Assembly (NCBI GenBank): GCA_030847615.1
Contig: JAUMIR010000001.1
Coordinates: forward strand, 365,296,687-365,360,686
DNA length: 64,000 nucleotides
Source of the DNA: Gambelia wislizenii
Lineage: Eukaryota > Chordata > Lepidosauria > Squamata > Crotaphytidae
Direction of reading: 5' to 3'
The notes under the pieces were generated by a model, which was not told the origin of the DNA, did no database searches, and saw only the letters and a program-made list of their open reading frames with translations. Both the position numbers and the translations under genes were made by a program. Below are positions 10,733-21,072 of this stretch, in pieces. Each line of letters opens with the position of its first letter. The stretch's first letter is position 1.

Positions 10733-11030
10733 AATGTTTTTGTTATTACTGTATTTGCTGCCAAGTCAGCTTCAACTTCCTGTGACCATATGAATGAAAC
10801 CTCCAAAATCTCCAGTCCTCAATTGCCCTGTTTCAGGTCTTGCAAACTCACAGCAGCCATGGCTTCCTGGATTGAATCAATCTACCTGTAATGTGGTCTT
10901 CCTCTTTTCCGACTGCCTACTGCCTTCTACTTTGCCAAGCACTACTGTATTTTGCAGCAAGTCATGCCATCTGATGAGGTGTCAAAGTACAATAGCCTTC
11001 GTCTATTTGTTAGTTATGCTCAAAGCCCAT
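10733..11030 (-). mobile_element. BovB/RTE-like LINE 3' fragment
   Basis: On the plus strand it reads as the complement of a BovB-like 3' region: 'gctgccaagtcagcttcaac', 'ctgtgaccatatgaatgaaa', then 'cttcctcttttccgactgcc' and 'tgatgaggtgtcaaagtaca'. This block order (AAGTC..CTTC, GACC.TATGAAT, TCTTCCTCTTTTCC, TGATG.GT..CAAAGTA) is shared with BovB-type RTE LINEs of squamates and ruminants. No intact coding sequence. It is the likely class of partner for the SINE tails at 36.2 and 55.7 kb. Confidence 0.65.
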
Positions 11031-12090
11031 TAATATAAAAGGAACATGGGTGATCTTTCACTGATGTCAGTTAGACTTAATTGTGACTAACTTTCTCTGA
11101 ATTGGGGTCATGAGACTTTAAATCCGCCAGGCTACTTCAGCACTGCACCAATGTGGCTTCTGTTCAAACAACAGAACTTGCCTGCCCTTTCCCTCCCCCC
11201 ACCCTAATTCAGCCCCAAACCCAAAATCTGCTCAAGAAGTTCCTCTGACCTTCCAAAGCAATTTGGACAGAGTGTAGGGGATGCAGAAATGATACGATGG
11301 GATTTCACTTGCCATTTCAACTGAAAAGAGTAAGTGGCACACACATTAATTAAACCCTGGATTAGACCCAGAGATGGTAGGATGCAGTTGCAACAACAGA
11401 AGCAGTCAATGTTTGCTGTTAATCCTTATTAACAATCATGCCAGCTATACTAATTATAATTGGAAGATTGCAACAGGAGCACAGTGAATCAATAGAAATT
11501 TAAGCTCTACGAACTAATTTCCTATATGGTCTGAAGCCATTCCAGAACTTAACCCTCTTCATGTTCTTTAATACGAATAATGTAACCAGATTGACTATAC
11601 AATTTGTTAGCATTGTTCCAAGGGTGCCTGGTTTTTAATGAGAGTAAAACATAACCACAGAGTTGGAAACACCTTGGAAAGGGGGCTGACTATTAATTGC
11701 ACAATCAATGTTCGTTAACTTGAAGCTTGGGGGTACACTTAGGTTTGTGGTTGCAACTGGATGGCCAGGTGGCTGAGAGCTAGTTTCTACAAGCTTAGGG
11801 TGGTTTGCCATCTGCAGCCTTTCATAGGGAAAGCCGACCTGCTCACTGCCATTCATACCATAGCACAGGGATGTAAATCTTCATAGATTTTGTTCTCATA
11901 GGCAAGAACATATAATTTTACCGGTTTACTTTTTGTTACAAGAAAGTAATCAGCTACTGTGCAGCTTTAGAAGTTTTATTGTTATTCTGAAATAATTCTG
12001 TACATTATTATAATTAATTATTAATTATAATTGATAAATTATTATAATTATAATTTATTTTGCAAATTATTCTGTGTGTGGGTTTTTGGG
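11031..12090. other. Unassigned sequence, AT-rich palindromic patch at 12.0 kb
   Basis: No gene or recognised transposon. Around 12000-12058 there is an AT-only self-complementary run (TAATTATTAATTATAATT-like), which is low complexity. Confidence 0.5.
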
Positions 12091-12390
12091 GTGTGTGTGC
12101 AGAAAATGGCATTTTCTGCAAGGAAAATGCAGAGAGGGGAACAAGTTTCCAAACTTTCCAACAAATTTTCAGAACCAGTTTCCTGTACAGAAAACAGTAT
12201 CTTCTGCAAAGAAAATAACACTTCTCTCCTGAAAGTCTTATTTTCTATATAGGAAACTTAATTTTCTGCCCAGAAATGGTGTTTTCTGGGCAGAAAATCC
12301 TGGTTTCTGTGCAGGAAACTAGGTTTTTTTCTGCACAGAAAATGCTGTTATCTCTATATATGCATTTCTCATGCAGAATAAGTCACAAAT
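12091..12390. repeat. TTTTCTGCACAGAAAA-type repeat cluster (copy 2)
   Basis: At least six variants of the short palindrome (for example ttttctgcacagaaaat, ttttctgcccagaaat, tttctgtgcaggaaac) occur within 300 bp. The right end 'gcagaataagtcacaaattg' corresponds to 'gcagaatacatcccaaactg' of the 2.7-2.9 kb copy. It is the same family and orientation, but more decayed. Confidence 0.55.
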
Positions 12391-12704
12391 TGCAAAAACT
12401 TTCACCCATTTAGGAGCCTCTTCATCAAGATTTCCCAACACTTGAGTAATCCACATTTGACCATTATTCTAAATATTTTCAAATCTTCTTTCCATTCCTA
12501 CCTTAGCAACATCTGCACTGAACTATTGAGATTAATTTGACATGGAGTTACACTAGAAAAGTAATAAAAAAATTCCATTGCTTTAAAATTGAGACACCAA
12601 AATATCAATTGTCTTCATGGCTTACTAATTTGTCTGCGGGCATAATTCAAAGTGCTGAGGTTTGGTTTGGTGTTATTTTTAATGTTTACCTTTGAAACTC
12701 TAAA

Positions 12705-12834
12705 CAGGAATGAATAACCTATGGCCTTCCAGACATGGTTGGACAACTGCTCCCATCATCTATAATCAGTCAGTGCACTGGGGCTAATGAGAGTTGGAAT
12801 CCTACAAGATCTGGAAGGCTGCAAACTTGCAAAT
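12705..12834. mobile_element. Palindromic MITE, family P2 (ATG-TTG-TTGGAC type)
   Basis: The left arm has 'ggccttccagacatggttgg' and 'acaactgctcccatcat'; the right arm has 'gagttggaatcctacaagat' and 'ctggaaggc'. The arms pair into a hairpin. Related copies are at 14.56, 20.36, 36.5 and 51.07 kb. Confidence 0.7.
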
Positions 12835-13229
12835 CCTTCTAGGGAGTCTGAGACCAGGATTTCTCAAGGATCTTCTACACCTAAATATACCTATCTCAAC
12901 ATCCAAAGACCTTCTATGTGTACCTCTGCCATTTGTACACTATCTCCAAGTTTTATTGTTACCCCTCTCATTGAAACAGGTAAGCCATACAGGTTGCATC
13001 CATAAAAGCTTATGATATAAAATAGTTAGATCTACTGATCTTACTAGCTGCCTTGGATCCTGAATAAGAAGAAAGGCTGCATATTAAATACTGATTTCAA
13101 TCAGCATACACATTTCTGAGTGTCTCCTCATAATTATCACAACATGAATCCATGCATTGTCCTCTTATGAATTATATTGTTCTAGGATGGTCTCATAATC
13201 ACTTTTCATATCTTCCAAAAGGGTAGTCC
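12835..13229. other. Unassigned sequence
   Basis: AT-rich; two short overlapping frames at about 12787-13015 have no domain or codon signal. Nothing recognised. Confidence 0.45.
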
Positions 13230-14082
13230 TATTACCCGAACAGGTGGGGTCAGGGGCAGCCCACCTGTGATCTATTTGTTGCTGGGGGAATTATTATAGC
13301 TCAAATGGGATGCTGCGAGAGGCAGGTAACTTTGGGATCTTTTCACTGTGTATACCAGTATTCACTGCAGAAAACACCAGGTTGAAATAAAATAGGTGGT
13401 TTTTATTGGGAAAACACACACACACAATACACACTCAAAAGAACCACACAAGGCTAACAAAGAGTTTAAAGCAGAAAGGGTGGATAGAGGAATAGATTCG
13501 GGAGATGGGACTATAGTTACGAGTCTTGAGAATAGAGAAGAACTCAGATGGAAGTCTGAGGTAGACACTGGAAACTTTGATCCGGGGTGGAGGCACTGAC
13601 AGAGAGTGGCAGGGTCTTGTCCACAGTGAAACATCTTGCTGTTGTTTGAGATTAACATTTATACTGTATTTTGTGTCCTGAAGGGGTGTTTCGGCTTAGA
13701 ACAAAGCTTAGAAGGGTTTCCCACCAAATAAAGGAAACCAAAACTCTGCTGATTGCTTTCAATGGCTGAGAGATAGGAATTGATTGGTTTATGGCAACCT
13801 TGTATTGTAAGACAAGAGGAGGGTACAGAGGGATATTTCCTGGGGATATGAGTTGTTTAAGTCACTTGTTTTGTTTATGATGTGTGACTCATAGCCAAGG
13901 GCCCCCAAAAGGGGATTCTCACATACTGCTGTAATGGTGTTGCTTATAAGGGCGTCACTTAATCCTGTCTTGGGTGAGTTTGCTAGAATATTTCCAAGAC
14001 ACCTTCCTAGGTCCTTGTGACCTCCATTTGACCTCATCTTTTGTTCTACCCTGATCTACTAGACCCCTTCAAGTGCCTAATA
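13230..14082 (-). mobile_element. Solo LTR, same family as 41.8-48.0 kb (copy A)
   Basis: In minus orientation the start TATTAGGCACTTGAAGG and the block AAGGTGTCTTGGAAATATTC...GATTAAGTGAC match the copy at 46.2 kb. A TATA-like element (tataaatg on the minus strand, near 13655) and an AATAAA signal (minus, near 13402-13407) lie in the order expected of U3-R-U5. No internal retroelement sequence adjoins, so it is a solo LTR. I cannot tell whether the parent is a Gypsy-type element or an endogenous retrovirus. Confidence 0.7.
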
Positions 14083-14162
14083 CTGCCAATTATGAGATAT
14101 TATAGAGAGGTGGTATAGAGCATAGTAACAGTCCATTAGTCCCATTGTACAAAAATTTAAAA

Positions 14163-14313
14163 AAGAATCTTGCGGCATGTGAAAAGTTAACTAATTGGTT
14201 GCACATACATTTTTGTTAACTAGAATTCACTGTATCAGCTGCATCTGATGAATTGCATTCTATTCCATGAAAGGCATAATCAGTTTGTAAAATCTTTAAG
14301 GTACCATGTGACT
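14163..14313. mobile_element. Palindromic dispersed repeat, family P4 (AAGAATCTTG-GGCA type)
   Basis: The left end 'aaagaatcttgcggcatgtg' is inverted at the right by 'aaaatctttaaggtaccatg'; the centre has 'gctgcatctgatgaattgca'. A single arm of the same family is at 27.23-27.33 kb. It is non-coding and probably a MITE. Confidence 0.55.
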
Positions 14314-14560
14314 CATTGTAGATTTTATATCTTCTGGAATACACCTTCATTTCTTTTCTTACCATCACTGACAAGGTGAATAAGAGGATTCCTAAAATAT
14401 TCATTCTGTAGCATAGATTCTCAGTAGCGGACAAAATAATATCCTATTAGATTATGCCCCCAATAACTACTTTATTTCAGTTGATCTTGTCTAGCAGTTA
14501 ATCAAGACCACTCAGTGTGTCTCAGCATCTGCACAAAAGCAGAGGGCATTCTCTATTTCA

Positions 14561-14672
14561 GGGACAGACAACCTGGTGTCCTCCCAGTGGTTTGGAACAC
14601 AACTCCCTCCCAGCCAACATGGCCAATCCCAGAGATTCAGAATGTCAGTCCAAAATTTCTGGGGGGCATCCC
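14561..14672. mobile_element. Palindromic MITE, family P2 (copy 2)
   Basis: Contains 'caactccctcccagccaaca' and 'tggccaatcccagagattca', with flanks typical of the family. It is diverged. Confidence 0.55.
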
Positions 14673-14785
14673 CTCTTCTGTTTTAACCATGGCTACTCCT
14701 TGTTAGTCACAATTGGTCCACAGTGTGTACACTTCAGTGTAAAAAAAGTGTTATAAATTATTTAAATAAATAAATAGTACCACAG

Positions 14786-14942
14786 TCAGGAATGGAATTC
14801 AAGAATGTGGCAGAAAGCAAAACTGACAGATAGTCTCATCTGCTGGGGATGGTTGAGAATTTTAGGTTCATTTTTTAATAAGAATTTCCTTAAATTCACA
14901 AAATTCAATTGTGGGAGAAAGGAAAACTGACAGATTTTACAG
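14786..14942. repeat. Short tandem-like repeat with AAACTGACAGAT motif (copy 1)
   Basis: Two units carry 'aaaactgacaga' followed about 40 bp later by 'gagaattttaggttcat' or 'aatttccttaaattcacaaa'. The same motifs ('gtgagaattttgtttca', 'gtgaaactgatagattt') occur in duplicate at 54.49-54.66 kb. Confidence 0.45.
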
Positions 14943-14981
14943 TCAAAAGCCAGTAATAACTTGAGGGGAAGATATGTGACT

Positions 14982-15084
14982 AAGGACTTGTCTACACAAG
15001 GGGAAAAAAAACCCATAAACACACATACACCAAATCCGGTGCGATAAGGCCACATGATATACAGCCTTATCCCCAAACAACGTA
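14982..15084. mobile_element. hAT-like element, left terminus of a composite copy
   Basis: Terminus 'ggacttgtctacacaagggg'. The matching right terminus lies at 18623-18717. The body (16893-17387) is separated from this end by a TA-flanked MITE and from the right end by an RTE-type LINE. Confidence 0.6.
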
Positions 15085-15179
15085 GTTTCCCCTCCACATT
15101 CGCGAACTCGACATTCGCGGTTTTGATTATTCGCGGTTTTGGGAGGGCCCCCGGGGACCCCCCCAAACCGCGAAACGGG

Positions 15180-15673
15180 GCCTCCAGAGGCCCCGTGAAA
15201 GCCCTGGGAGAGAGCGGGGAGGGCTGGGGAAGCCTCCATGGGGCCTTCGGAGACCCTCCGGAGGCCCCATGAAGGCCCTGAGGGGGAGGGGGGAGGGCCA
15301 GGGAGGCTTCCGTGGAGCCTTCAGAGACCCTCCGGAGGCCCCGCGAAGGCCTTGGGAGGGAGGGGAAAGGACAGGGCAGGCCTCCGCGGGGCCTTGTGAG
15401 ACCCCGTGAAGGCCTTGGGGAGGACTGGGGAGGCCTCCGCGGGGCCCCACGAAGGCCTTGGGAGGGACGGGGAGGGATGGGGAGGCCTCCGCGGGCCCTT
15501 GGGGAGGACGGGGGAGGCCTCCGCAGGGCCCCTGGAGGCGCTCTGGAGGCCCCATGAAGGCCTGGGGAGGGCGGTGGGGAGGGCCCGGGAGGCGAGGGGA
15601 GTCCGACAACAGGGCCTCCGGAGGCCTCGGGGTTTCTTGGTGAGGGTGGTAGCCGGCCAGGAGGAGCTACCAC
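15180..15673. repeat. Degenerate GC-rich tandem repeat, proximal part
   Basis: Irregular units of about 60-100 bp with the core 'cctccggaggccccgcgaag' and 'gggagggaggggaaag'. They resemble the regular array that follows but are diverged, consistent with the older ancestral part of the minisatellite. Confidence 0.7.
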
Positions 15674-16810
15674 GAGGCCTCTGGAGGCCTCGGGGTCGCT
15701 TGGGGAGGGCGGTGGGCAGCCAGGAGGAGCGACCACGAGGCCTCCGGAGGCCTCGGGGTCGCTTGGGGAGGGCGGTGGGCGGCAGGAAGAAGCAACCGCG
15801 AGGCCACCGGAGGCCTCGGGGTCGCTTGGGGAGGGCGGGGGGCAGCCGGGAAAGGAGACCGTGAGGCCTCCAGAGGCCTCAGGGTCACTTGGTGAGGGCG
15901 GGGGCAGCAGGGAGAAGTGACTGCGAGGCCTCCGGAGGCCTCGGGATCGCTTGGGGAGGGCGGGGGGTGGCCAGGAAAGGTGACCGCGAGGCCTCCAGAG
16001 GCCTCGGGGTCGCTTGGGGAGGGCGGGGGCGGCCGGGAAAGGCAACCGCGAGGCCTCTGGAGGCCTCGGGGTCGCTTGGTGAGGGCGGGGGCAGCAGGGA
16101 GAAGCAACTGCGAGGCCTCCGGAGGCCTCAGGATCGCTTGGGGAGGGCGGGGGGTGGCCAGGAAAGGCGACCGCGAGGCCTCAAGAGGCCTCGGGGTCGC
16201 TTGGGGAGGGCGGAGGGCGGCCGGGAGAAGCGGCCGGGAGAAGCGACCGCGAGGCCTCCGGAGGCCTCGGGGTTGCTTGGTGAGGGCAGGGGGCGGCAGG
16301 GAGAAGCGACCGCGAGGCCTCCGGAGGCCTCGGGGTCGCTTGGTGAGGGCGGGGGGCAGCCGGGAAAGGCGACCGTGAGGCCTCCGGAGGCCTCGGGGTC
16401 ACTTGGTGAGGGCGGGGGGCGGCCGGGAGAAGCGACCGCGAGGCCTCCGGAGGCCTCGGGGTCGCTTGGTGAGGGCGGAGGGCGGCCGGGAGAAGCGGCC
16501 GGGAGAAGCGACCGCGAGGCCTCCGGAGGCCTCAGGGTTGCTTGGTGAGGGCAGGGGGCGGCAGGGAGAAGCGACCGCGAGGCCTCCGGAGGCCTCAGGG
16601 TCGCTTGGTGAGGGCGGGGGCCAGCCGGGAAAGGCGACCGTGAGGCCTCTGGAGGCCTCGGGGTCACTTGGTGAGGGCGGGGGGCAGCCGGGAGAAGCGA
16701 CCGCGAGGCCTCCGGAGGCCTCGGGGTCGCTTGGTGAGGGCGGGGGTCAGCCGGGAAAGGCGACCGCGGGGCCTCCGGAGGCCTCGGGGTCGCTTGGGGA
16801 GGGCGGGTGG
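15674..16810. repeat. 63-bp GC-rich minisatellite, 18 units, with a 265-bp higher-order repeat
   Basis: Each unit starts with GAGGCCTCCGGAGGCCTC (a perfect 18-bp palindrome in the best units) followed by gggtcgcttggtgaggg and a variable purine/GC stretch. Unit starts read at 15674, 15737, 15800, 15863, 15925, 15988, 16050, 16112, 16175, 16251, 16314, 16377, 16440, 16516, 16579, 16642, 16705 and 16768. Spacing is 62-63 bp except for two 76-bp units carrying an extra gcggccgggagaa. The block 16175-16440 is repeated as 16440-16705, giving a 265-bp higher-order unit. Because 63 is a multiple of three, several frames stay open. G-runs could form quadruplexes. Confidence 0.92.
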
Positions 16811-16892
16811 AGGGCTGTCATTATTCGCGGAATTTTCACATTCGCGGGGGTCTATGGAACCTAACCCGCGCGAATGTGAAGGGACAACTGTA

Positions 16893-17387
16893 CTGCACTA
16901 TCCACATCAAACTCAGGGTATAGTACCTAAACCCGGTTTTTAAAAACTCACAGTTTTCCCTGAAGTTTTCAGGAAACGCCGATGTTTTCTGTAGTGTGAA
17001 CAATGGTTCTGCTCTGGATTCAGGAGCCTGGGAAGGCAGGACAGATCACTGCCTGACAGACTTTGCTATTTGCAGTACCTCAATGTCTGGGCCTGTTCCC
17101 AGCCTGGAATGATTATAGAAAGGTTTTTCCCTCCTTAACACTGATGTCGCTGGAGTGTAGTCACTCACTCTGAGGCCAGAAACGAGGTATCCAGATCACA
17201 TGCCTGAATGCCTTGTTTGCCTCAGAACAAGCAACTATGAGCCAGCAGTGCCAAAGAGGGAAAAACCTTTCTGTATCTATTCCAGGCTGGGAACTTGCTC
17301 AGACAGGGAGCTGAAAAAGGAAAGGCAGTGACGGTGGACCATAGCAACATCCAGATGCAGGGACACATGTAGACATGTAGCCGATGT
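16893..17387. mobile_element. Body of the composite hAT-like element
   Basis: Contains 'ctcacagttttccctgaagt' and 'tttcaggaaacgcc', similar in order to 'attcacagtttgctccagat' and 'ttcagggggaaatcc' in the element at 55.9 kb. It ends with CCGATGT (17381-17387), which is repeated at 18623-18629 across the RTE-type insertion. A 75-codon frame here is not a gene. Confidence 0.5.
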
Positions 17388-18622
17388 CTCTCTCTGGCTT
17401 TTCTTTGCAAACGAAGATTCAGGAAGGACTCATCCCGCGCTTTCTGCAAGCACGCTGATGACTAAAAAGGCCAATCCAAGATATACAAGTTCGGTTGCAG
17501 AAAGCACAGCAGAAGGTCTCCTTGGGTGATGTTTTTGGGTTGTGATTCTTTCTGCGTTGTCGTTTCTCTTCAAGACTTGTTCGTCGTGAGTTCTCAAATA
17601 AGGCTGCAGCATTGTGGATAGTGCGTCTCCATGCCTCCCGATGTGAGGCCAGGGTGGACCACAGTTGGTGATCAATTTGGCCGAGCCTGAGATGCTGTTT
17701 CAGGGAGTCTTTGTATCGCTTTTTTGGAGCGCCCCTCTTACTCTGACCCATGGCACCGTAGAGTAGTAGTTTTGGGAAGCGATGGTCCTCCATCCTAGAA
17801 ATGTGCCCTGCCCAGCGCAGCTGTGTTCTCAATATCATGGCCTCAATGCTGGTGATCCCTGCTTGCTCAAGGACAGCAACATTTGTCACATAGTCAGTCT
17901 AGTGTATATTTAGGATTGTGCATAGACAGCGCTGATGAAAGCATTCGAGGAGTCATAGGTGGTGGCGATAGGTGACCCATGCTTCAGATCCATAAAGGAG
18001 AATAGACAGTACAATGGGTCTATACACACTGATTTTTGTGCTTTTCCTCAGGTGTTTATTGCTCCAGACTCCTTTGTAAAGTCTTCCAAATGTGCTATAT
18101 GCCTTTGCTAATCTGTGATCGATCTCTTTGTCAATCTTGGCATCTGAGGAGATGATGCTTCCCAGGTAGGTGAACTGCTGAACGGACTTGAGCACAGATT
18201 TGCCGACGGCAATGTGGGGATGGTGGTGTTCGTCCTGTGGTGCAGGACGTAAGAACTTCCGTTTTCTTCAGGTTGACTTCCAGCCCAAACAGCTCTGCAG
18301 CTGTTGCGAAGGAGGATGTTAGGCGCTGCAGAGCTGCTTCTGTGTGGGCAACAAGCGCAGCAGCATCAGCAAAGAGCAGCTCACGGACTAGATAGTTTAG
18401 CGTCTTAGTGTGAGCCCTCAGACAGCTTAAGTTAAACAAGCTACCATCAGTACGGTAACGTATATAGATGTCGTCGTCTTCTTCAAGCTCTGCCATAGCC
18501 CTTTGGAGCATCATGCTGAAGAAGATTGTAAATAAAGTTGGTGCAAGAACACAACCTTGCTTCACTCCATTGGTTATTAGAAAGAGCTCTGAAAGATCAT
18601 CGTCATATCTGACTTGACCAGA
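17388..18622 (-). pseudogene. RTE-like non-LTR retrotransposon fragment (copy 2)
   Basis: Same element as 5876-6795 but extending further 5'. On the minus strand it begins within the palm (VKQGCVLAPTLFTIFFSMML, motif B), then the catalytic box LLFADAAALVAH, then LFGLEVNLKKTEVL, SIISSDAKIDKEIDHRL, SILLYGSEAWVTYRHHL, SRMEDHRFPKLLLYG and the C-terminal CX2CX12HX3C motif. The catalytic FADD is FADA here, so the second aspartate is lost. Frameshifts break it into at least three frames (17419-17889, 17953-18195, 18131-18565). CCGATGT at 17381-17387 and 18623-18629 looks like its target-site duplication. The 3' end is a short (GA)n tail. Confidence 0.85.
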
Positions 18623-18717
18623 CCGATGTACCTATGAAGAAACAGGTAGCAGGGTGGCTCCAGGGCAGAACACTTGGGGTGTCCACTTGGACTTTTGCCC
18701 CTAGTGTAGACCTAAGA
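18623..18717. mobile_element. hAT-like element, right terminus of the composite copy
   Basis: Ends 'cttttgcccctagtgtagac' then 'ctaagact', the inverted counterpart of the 14982 terminus. With insertions removed the element would be about 690 bp. Confidence 0.55.
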
Positions 18718-19727
18718 CTTACTTCTGGGATCACATTTAATGTAACAGCCCTCTGCCACATAGCAAAGTATCTGCTTTAAAAACACACTGTGTAATTTAT
18801 CTTTGAGCAACAGTTGAAAAAAAATGCTCCATGAGACTCTCACACCATTGCTAGATAAATGCTCATATCACCTTAAAATTTAAAACAAATGTGTTCAGAC
18901 TTAAATGATGTCCCCACTATAGAGTGATCTATTGTTCAGGACTGTTAATCAGAAACAGTCATCTTTTTTTTACTTACTGTTCAAGGTCCACTCCTTACAC
19001 CTGTTGCAAAGGTGCTAGTGATCCTAAAAATCTGATGGTATCTAAGTGAAACTGCTCTTTAACGAGCTCCCAAAGGATCACACCTAAGGCTTTTATATGA
19101 CTTCCCTGCTCATTTGATGTTCTAATCGGTATCAAAAGATCCATTTTCCCTTAGAAAAATTGACTAACAGTCACAATAATTCCACACACACCACACACTT
19201 CATGTCAAACTCATAACTGCTCTCTCTCTCTCTCTCTCTCTCTCAATCTTCAGGAAGGCAGAAGATCCTGGAACAAATGGAGCCAGAGACACTCTCCTCC
19301 CAGTAATGGGAGAAAGTGTTGCTGTTGACAAATCTGCCATTTTAACCATAGAAGATGCCAAGAGATAGAAAATGTCCAGAAGCCCATTTCCATTCCTGCT
19401 GGATTCCTTAGCTAGTTGATTTTAGAAAGGAGTTTGGTAGAGAATTGGTGGTGGGGGGTTTCTTTCATGTCTTACCTAAGAATTTGCCAAAATTGTAATT
19501 TTCTTCATCTCTGACTGGAAAGAATTTGGAATTTTAAAACAAAAACCAACCTGAATGGTTTTGTGTAGAAGGAGCAAAATAGTCCTATTTTTTTTTAATC
19601 AAATTACTTTACAAAGAATCACTGAAAAACAAAAAAACAAAATTATGCTCATCCCTTACTTTTGCCCTGCTGGCACAAATCTAAGGCAGTTTCACATAAG
19701 GTATTTGTTCACATTTGGATTTCTCTG
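18718..19727. other. Unassigned sequence with a (CT)n tract
   Basis: A (CT)n run at about 19219-19243 lies within otherwise unassigned AT-rich sequence. No gene-like frame. Confidence 0.5.
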
Positions 19728-20275
19728 TGGGCTCATCTACATGGGCCAGAATATGCTGGTTCCCCGCCAACATATTCCGCCTGTGGATCAGGCACATTCT
19801 TTCCCCATTACTGGCATGAAATGGGTCGGAGTCCAGATGAGCACACCAGCCCATCCCTGCAGCTGCCACCGCTGCCCTCTGTGTTGTGCTCTCTGATGTC
19901 AGGAAGCCAGCCCACAGCACATGAGCAAGGCCTCATACATGTGAACAGCCTTGATCACATACTGCAGGTTCCCTTTCTGCTATGGATGACGGAGGCAAAG
20001 GGCAGCTGTAGCAATGGGCCAGCATGCTAGAACAGGCTCCTGTGGTCACGTGGGGCATGATCCATTTTTTTGTTAGCTGGAACATATTTAAACATATATT
20101 TTTTTAAAGGCTGTAAGGGGTCCTACCCCATCTTCCTCCTGTCATAGCCCTGTCTTTGCACTAGGGATTGTGAGGACTGCCTGGGGGAAGAACAGGGCAA
20201 AAGCCCTGCATTATCAGGACTGCAGGGCTCCAAGATGGGGGCAAGATGGGGTAAATTACCTGTGTGGACAAGCCA
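19728..20275 (+). mobile_element. hAT-like non-autonomous DNA transposon (complete-looking)
   Basis: The left terminus 'gggctcatctacatgggcca' and right terminus 'tgtgtggacaagcc' are inverted relatives. The interior shares 'tgctggttccccgcc', 'gactgcctggg' and 'aaattacctgtgtggacaag' with the copies at 4.6 kb (opposite orientation) and 38.0 kb (same orientation). Length about 548 bp. Confidence 0.7.
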
Positions 20276-20354
20276 TATACTAACAGACAGTAGGACTGCT
20301 TAGAGTGTTGCAAGCTTAATGTGAAAAGGAACATATTTGCTTTTTTTCACATAG

Positions 20355-20467
20355 AATGGGGATGGGCAAAATATGGCCTTCTAGATGTTGTTGGACTGGA
20401 AGTCCAACAACATCAGCCCTAGCCAGCATAGCCAATGGACGACATCTAGAGGACCACACTTTGCCTG
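20355..20467. mobile_element. Palindromic MITE, family P2 (copy 3)
   Basis: The arms 'ctagatgttgttggactgga' and 'agtccaacaacatc' are perfectly complementary near the left, and outer arms 'atggccttctagatg'/'catctagaggaccacactt' pair. It is the cleanest copy of the family here. Confidence 0.75.
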
Positions 20468-21072
20468 CCTGTCACATAGGATTAGACTTGCTATGATAAC
20501 TCTGTGCATTAATTTAAGACAAAATGAAGTTTGTTCTTTGTTTTTAGTAGGATGGTTTTATTCATATGCAAATTATATGCTGATTTAATTGATTATTTGG
20601 TTAGCGACCCAACTGAAACTCATAAAATTAACTGACTAAGATTTCTTTCATTAGACAACAGTTCTAATTTTTGGTTCTCTGGTTATTATTGTTGGAGACA
20701 GGAGGATTTCCCCTTTTCCATTGTTTTTACTTTCCTCTGGTTTGCTCTTCCCTAGCAAAGGAAATTTCTCAAATTAATTCCAGAATTGGCGAATGCACTT
20801 GGTTCCCTTTTGCTTCAGTTCATGTGCATCTTCTGTCCCTTTGTGTTTCCAATGTACATGTGTTAGTCAACGCACTGGATAGAAGGATGGGCTACAAACT
20901 GGAAAGTCCCTGATTTAAACCTTGCTCTGCCATTCGGAAGGGACCAACCATCGTTAGTCCATCCAGCAAGTGTTTTGGCTAGACATGTACTCTCATCCAC
21001 TCTGCCATGCACTAAGCATACCTCTCCCCACCCCGTACAGATTATTCATGGATTTTCCCATATATTTGGATA
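20468..21072. other. Unassigned sequence
   Basis: AT-rich; a weak SINE-like trace ('agtccctgatttaaaccttg' near 20903, resembling a decayed B box) cannot be supported further. Confidence 0.4.

Larger units (their letters stand above)
15085..16890. mobile_element. TA-flanked GC-rich MITE expanded by an internal minisatellite (copy 1)
   Basis: TA duplications (15083-15084 and 16891-16892) flank inverted ends: 'gtttcccctccacattcgcg' on the left, and on the right a sequence whose complement begins CAGTTGTCCCTTCACATTCG. Subterminal 'attcgcggttttga' and 'attcgcggaattttcacatt' repeat the motif. The TA target and CAGT ends suggest a Tc1/mariner-superfamily (Tigger-like) non-autonomous element. A shorter relative lies at 42176-42736. 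The 1.2-kb interior is a tandem repeat. Long frames here, such as a 419-codon minus-strand one, are repeat artefacts. Confidence 0.75.

Noticed and set aside
14786..16045. 419-codon minus-strand open frame as a proline/arginine-rich protein gene
   Set aside because: The translation is a 21-residue repeat that follows the 63-bp minisatellite, several other frames are equally open, and it runs out of the array into unrelated sequence.
19215..19260. Third RTE-type LINE end next to the (CT)n run
   Set aside because: The bases after the (CT)n tract ('aatcttcaggaaggcagaag') resemble the LINE end only over a few positions and lack the conserved ggcttttctt block.
20880..20960. tRNA gene or SINE head near 'gatttaaacc'
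   Set aside because: No A box at proper spacing, no cloverleaf; too weak.
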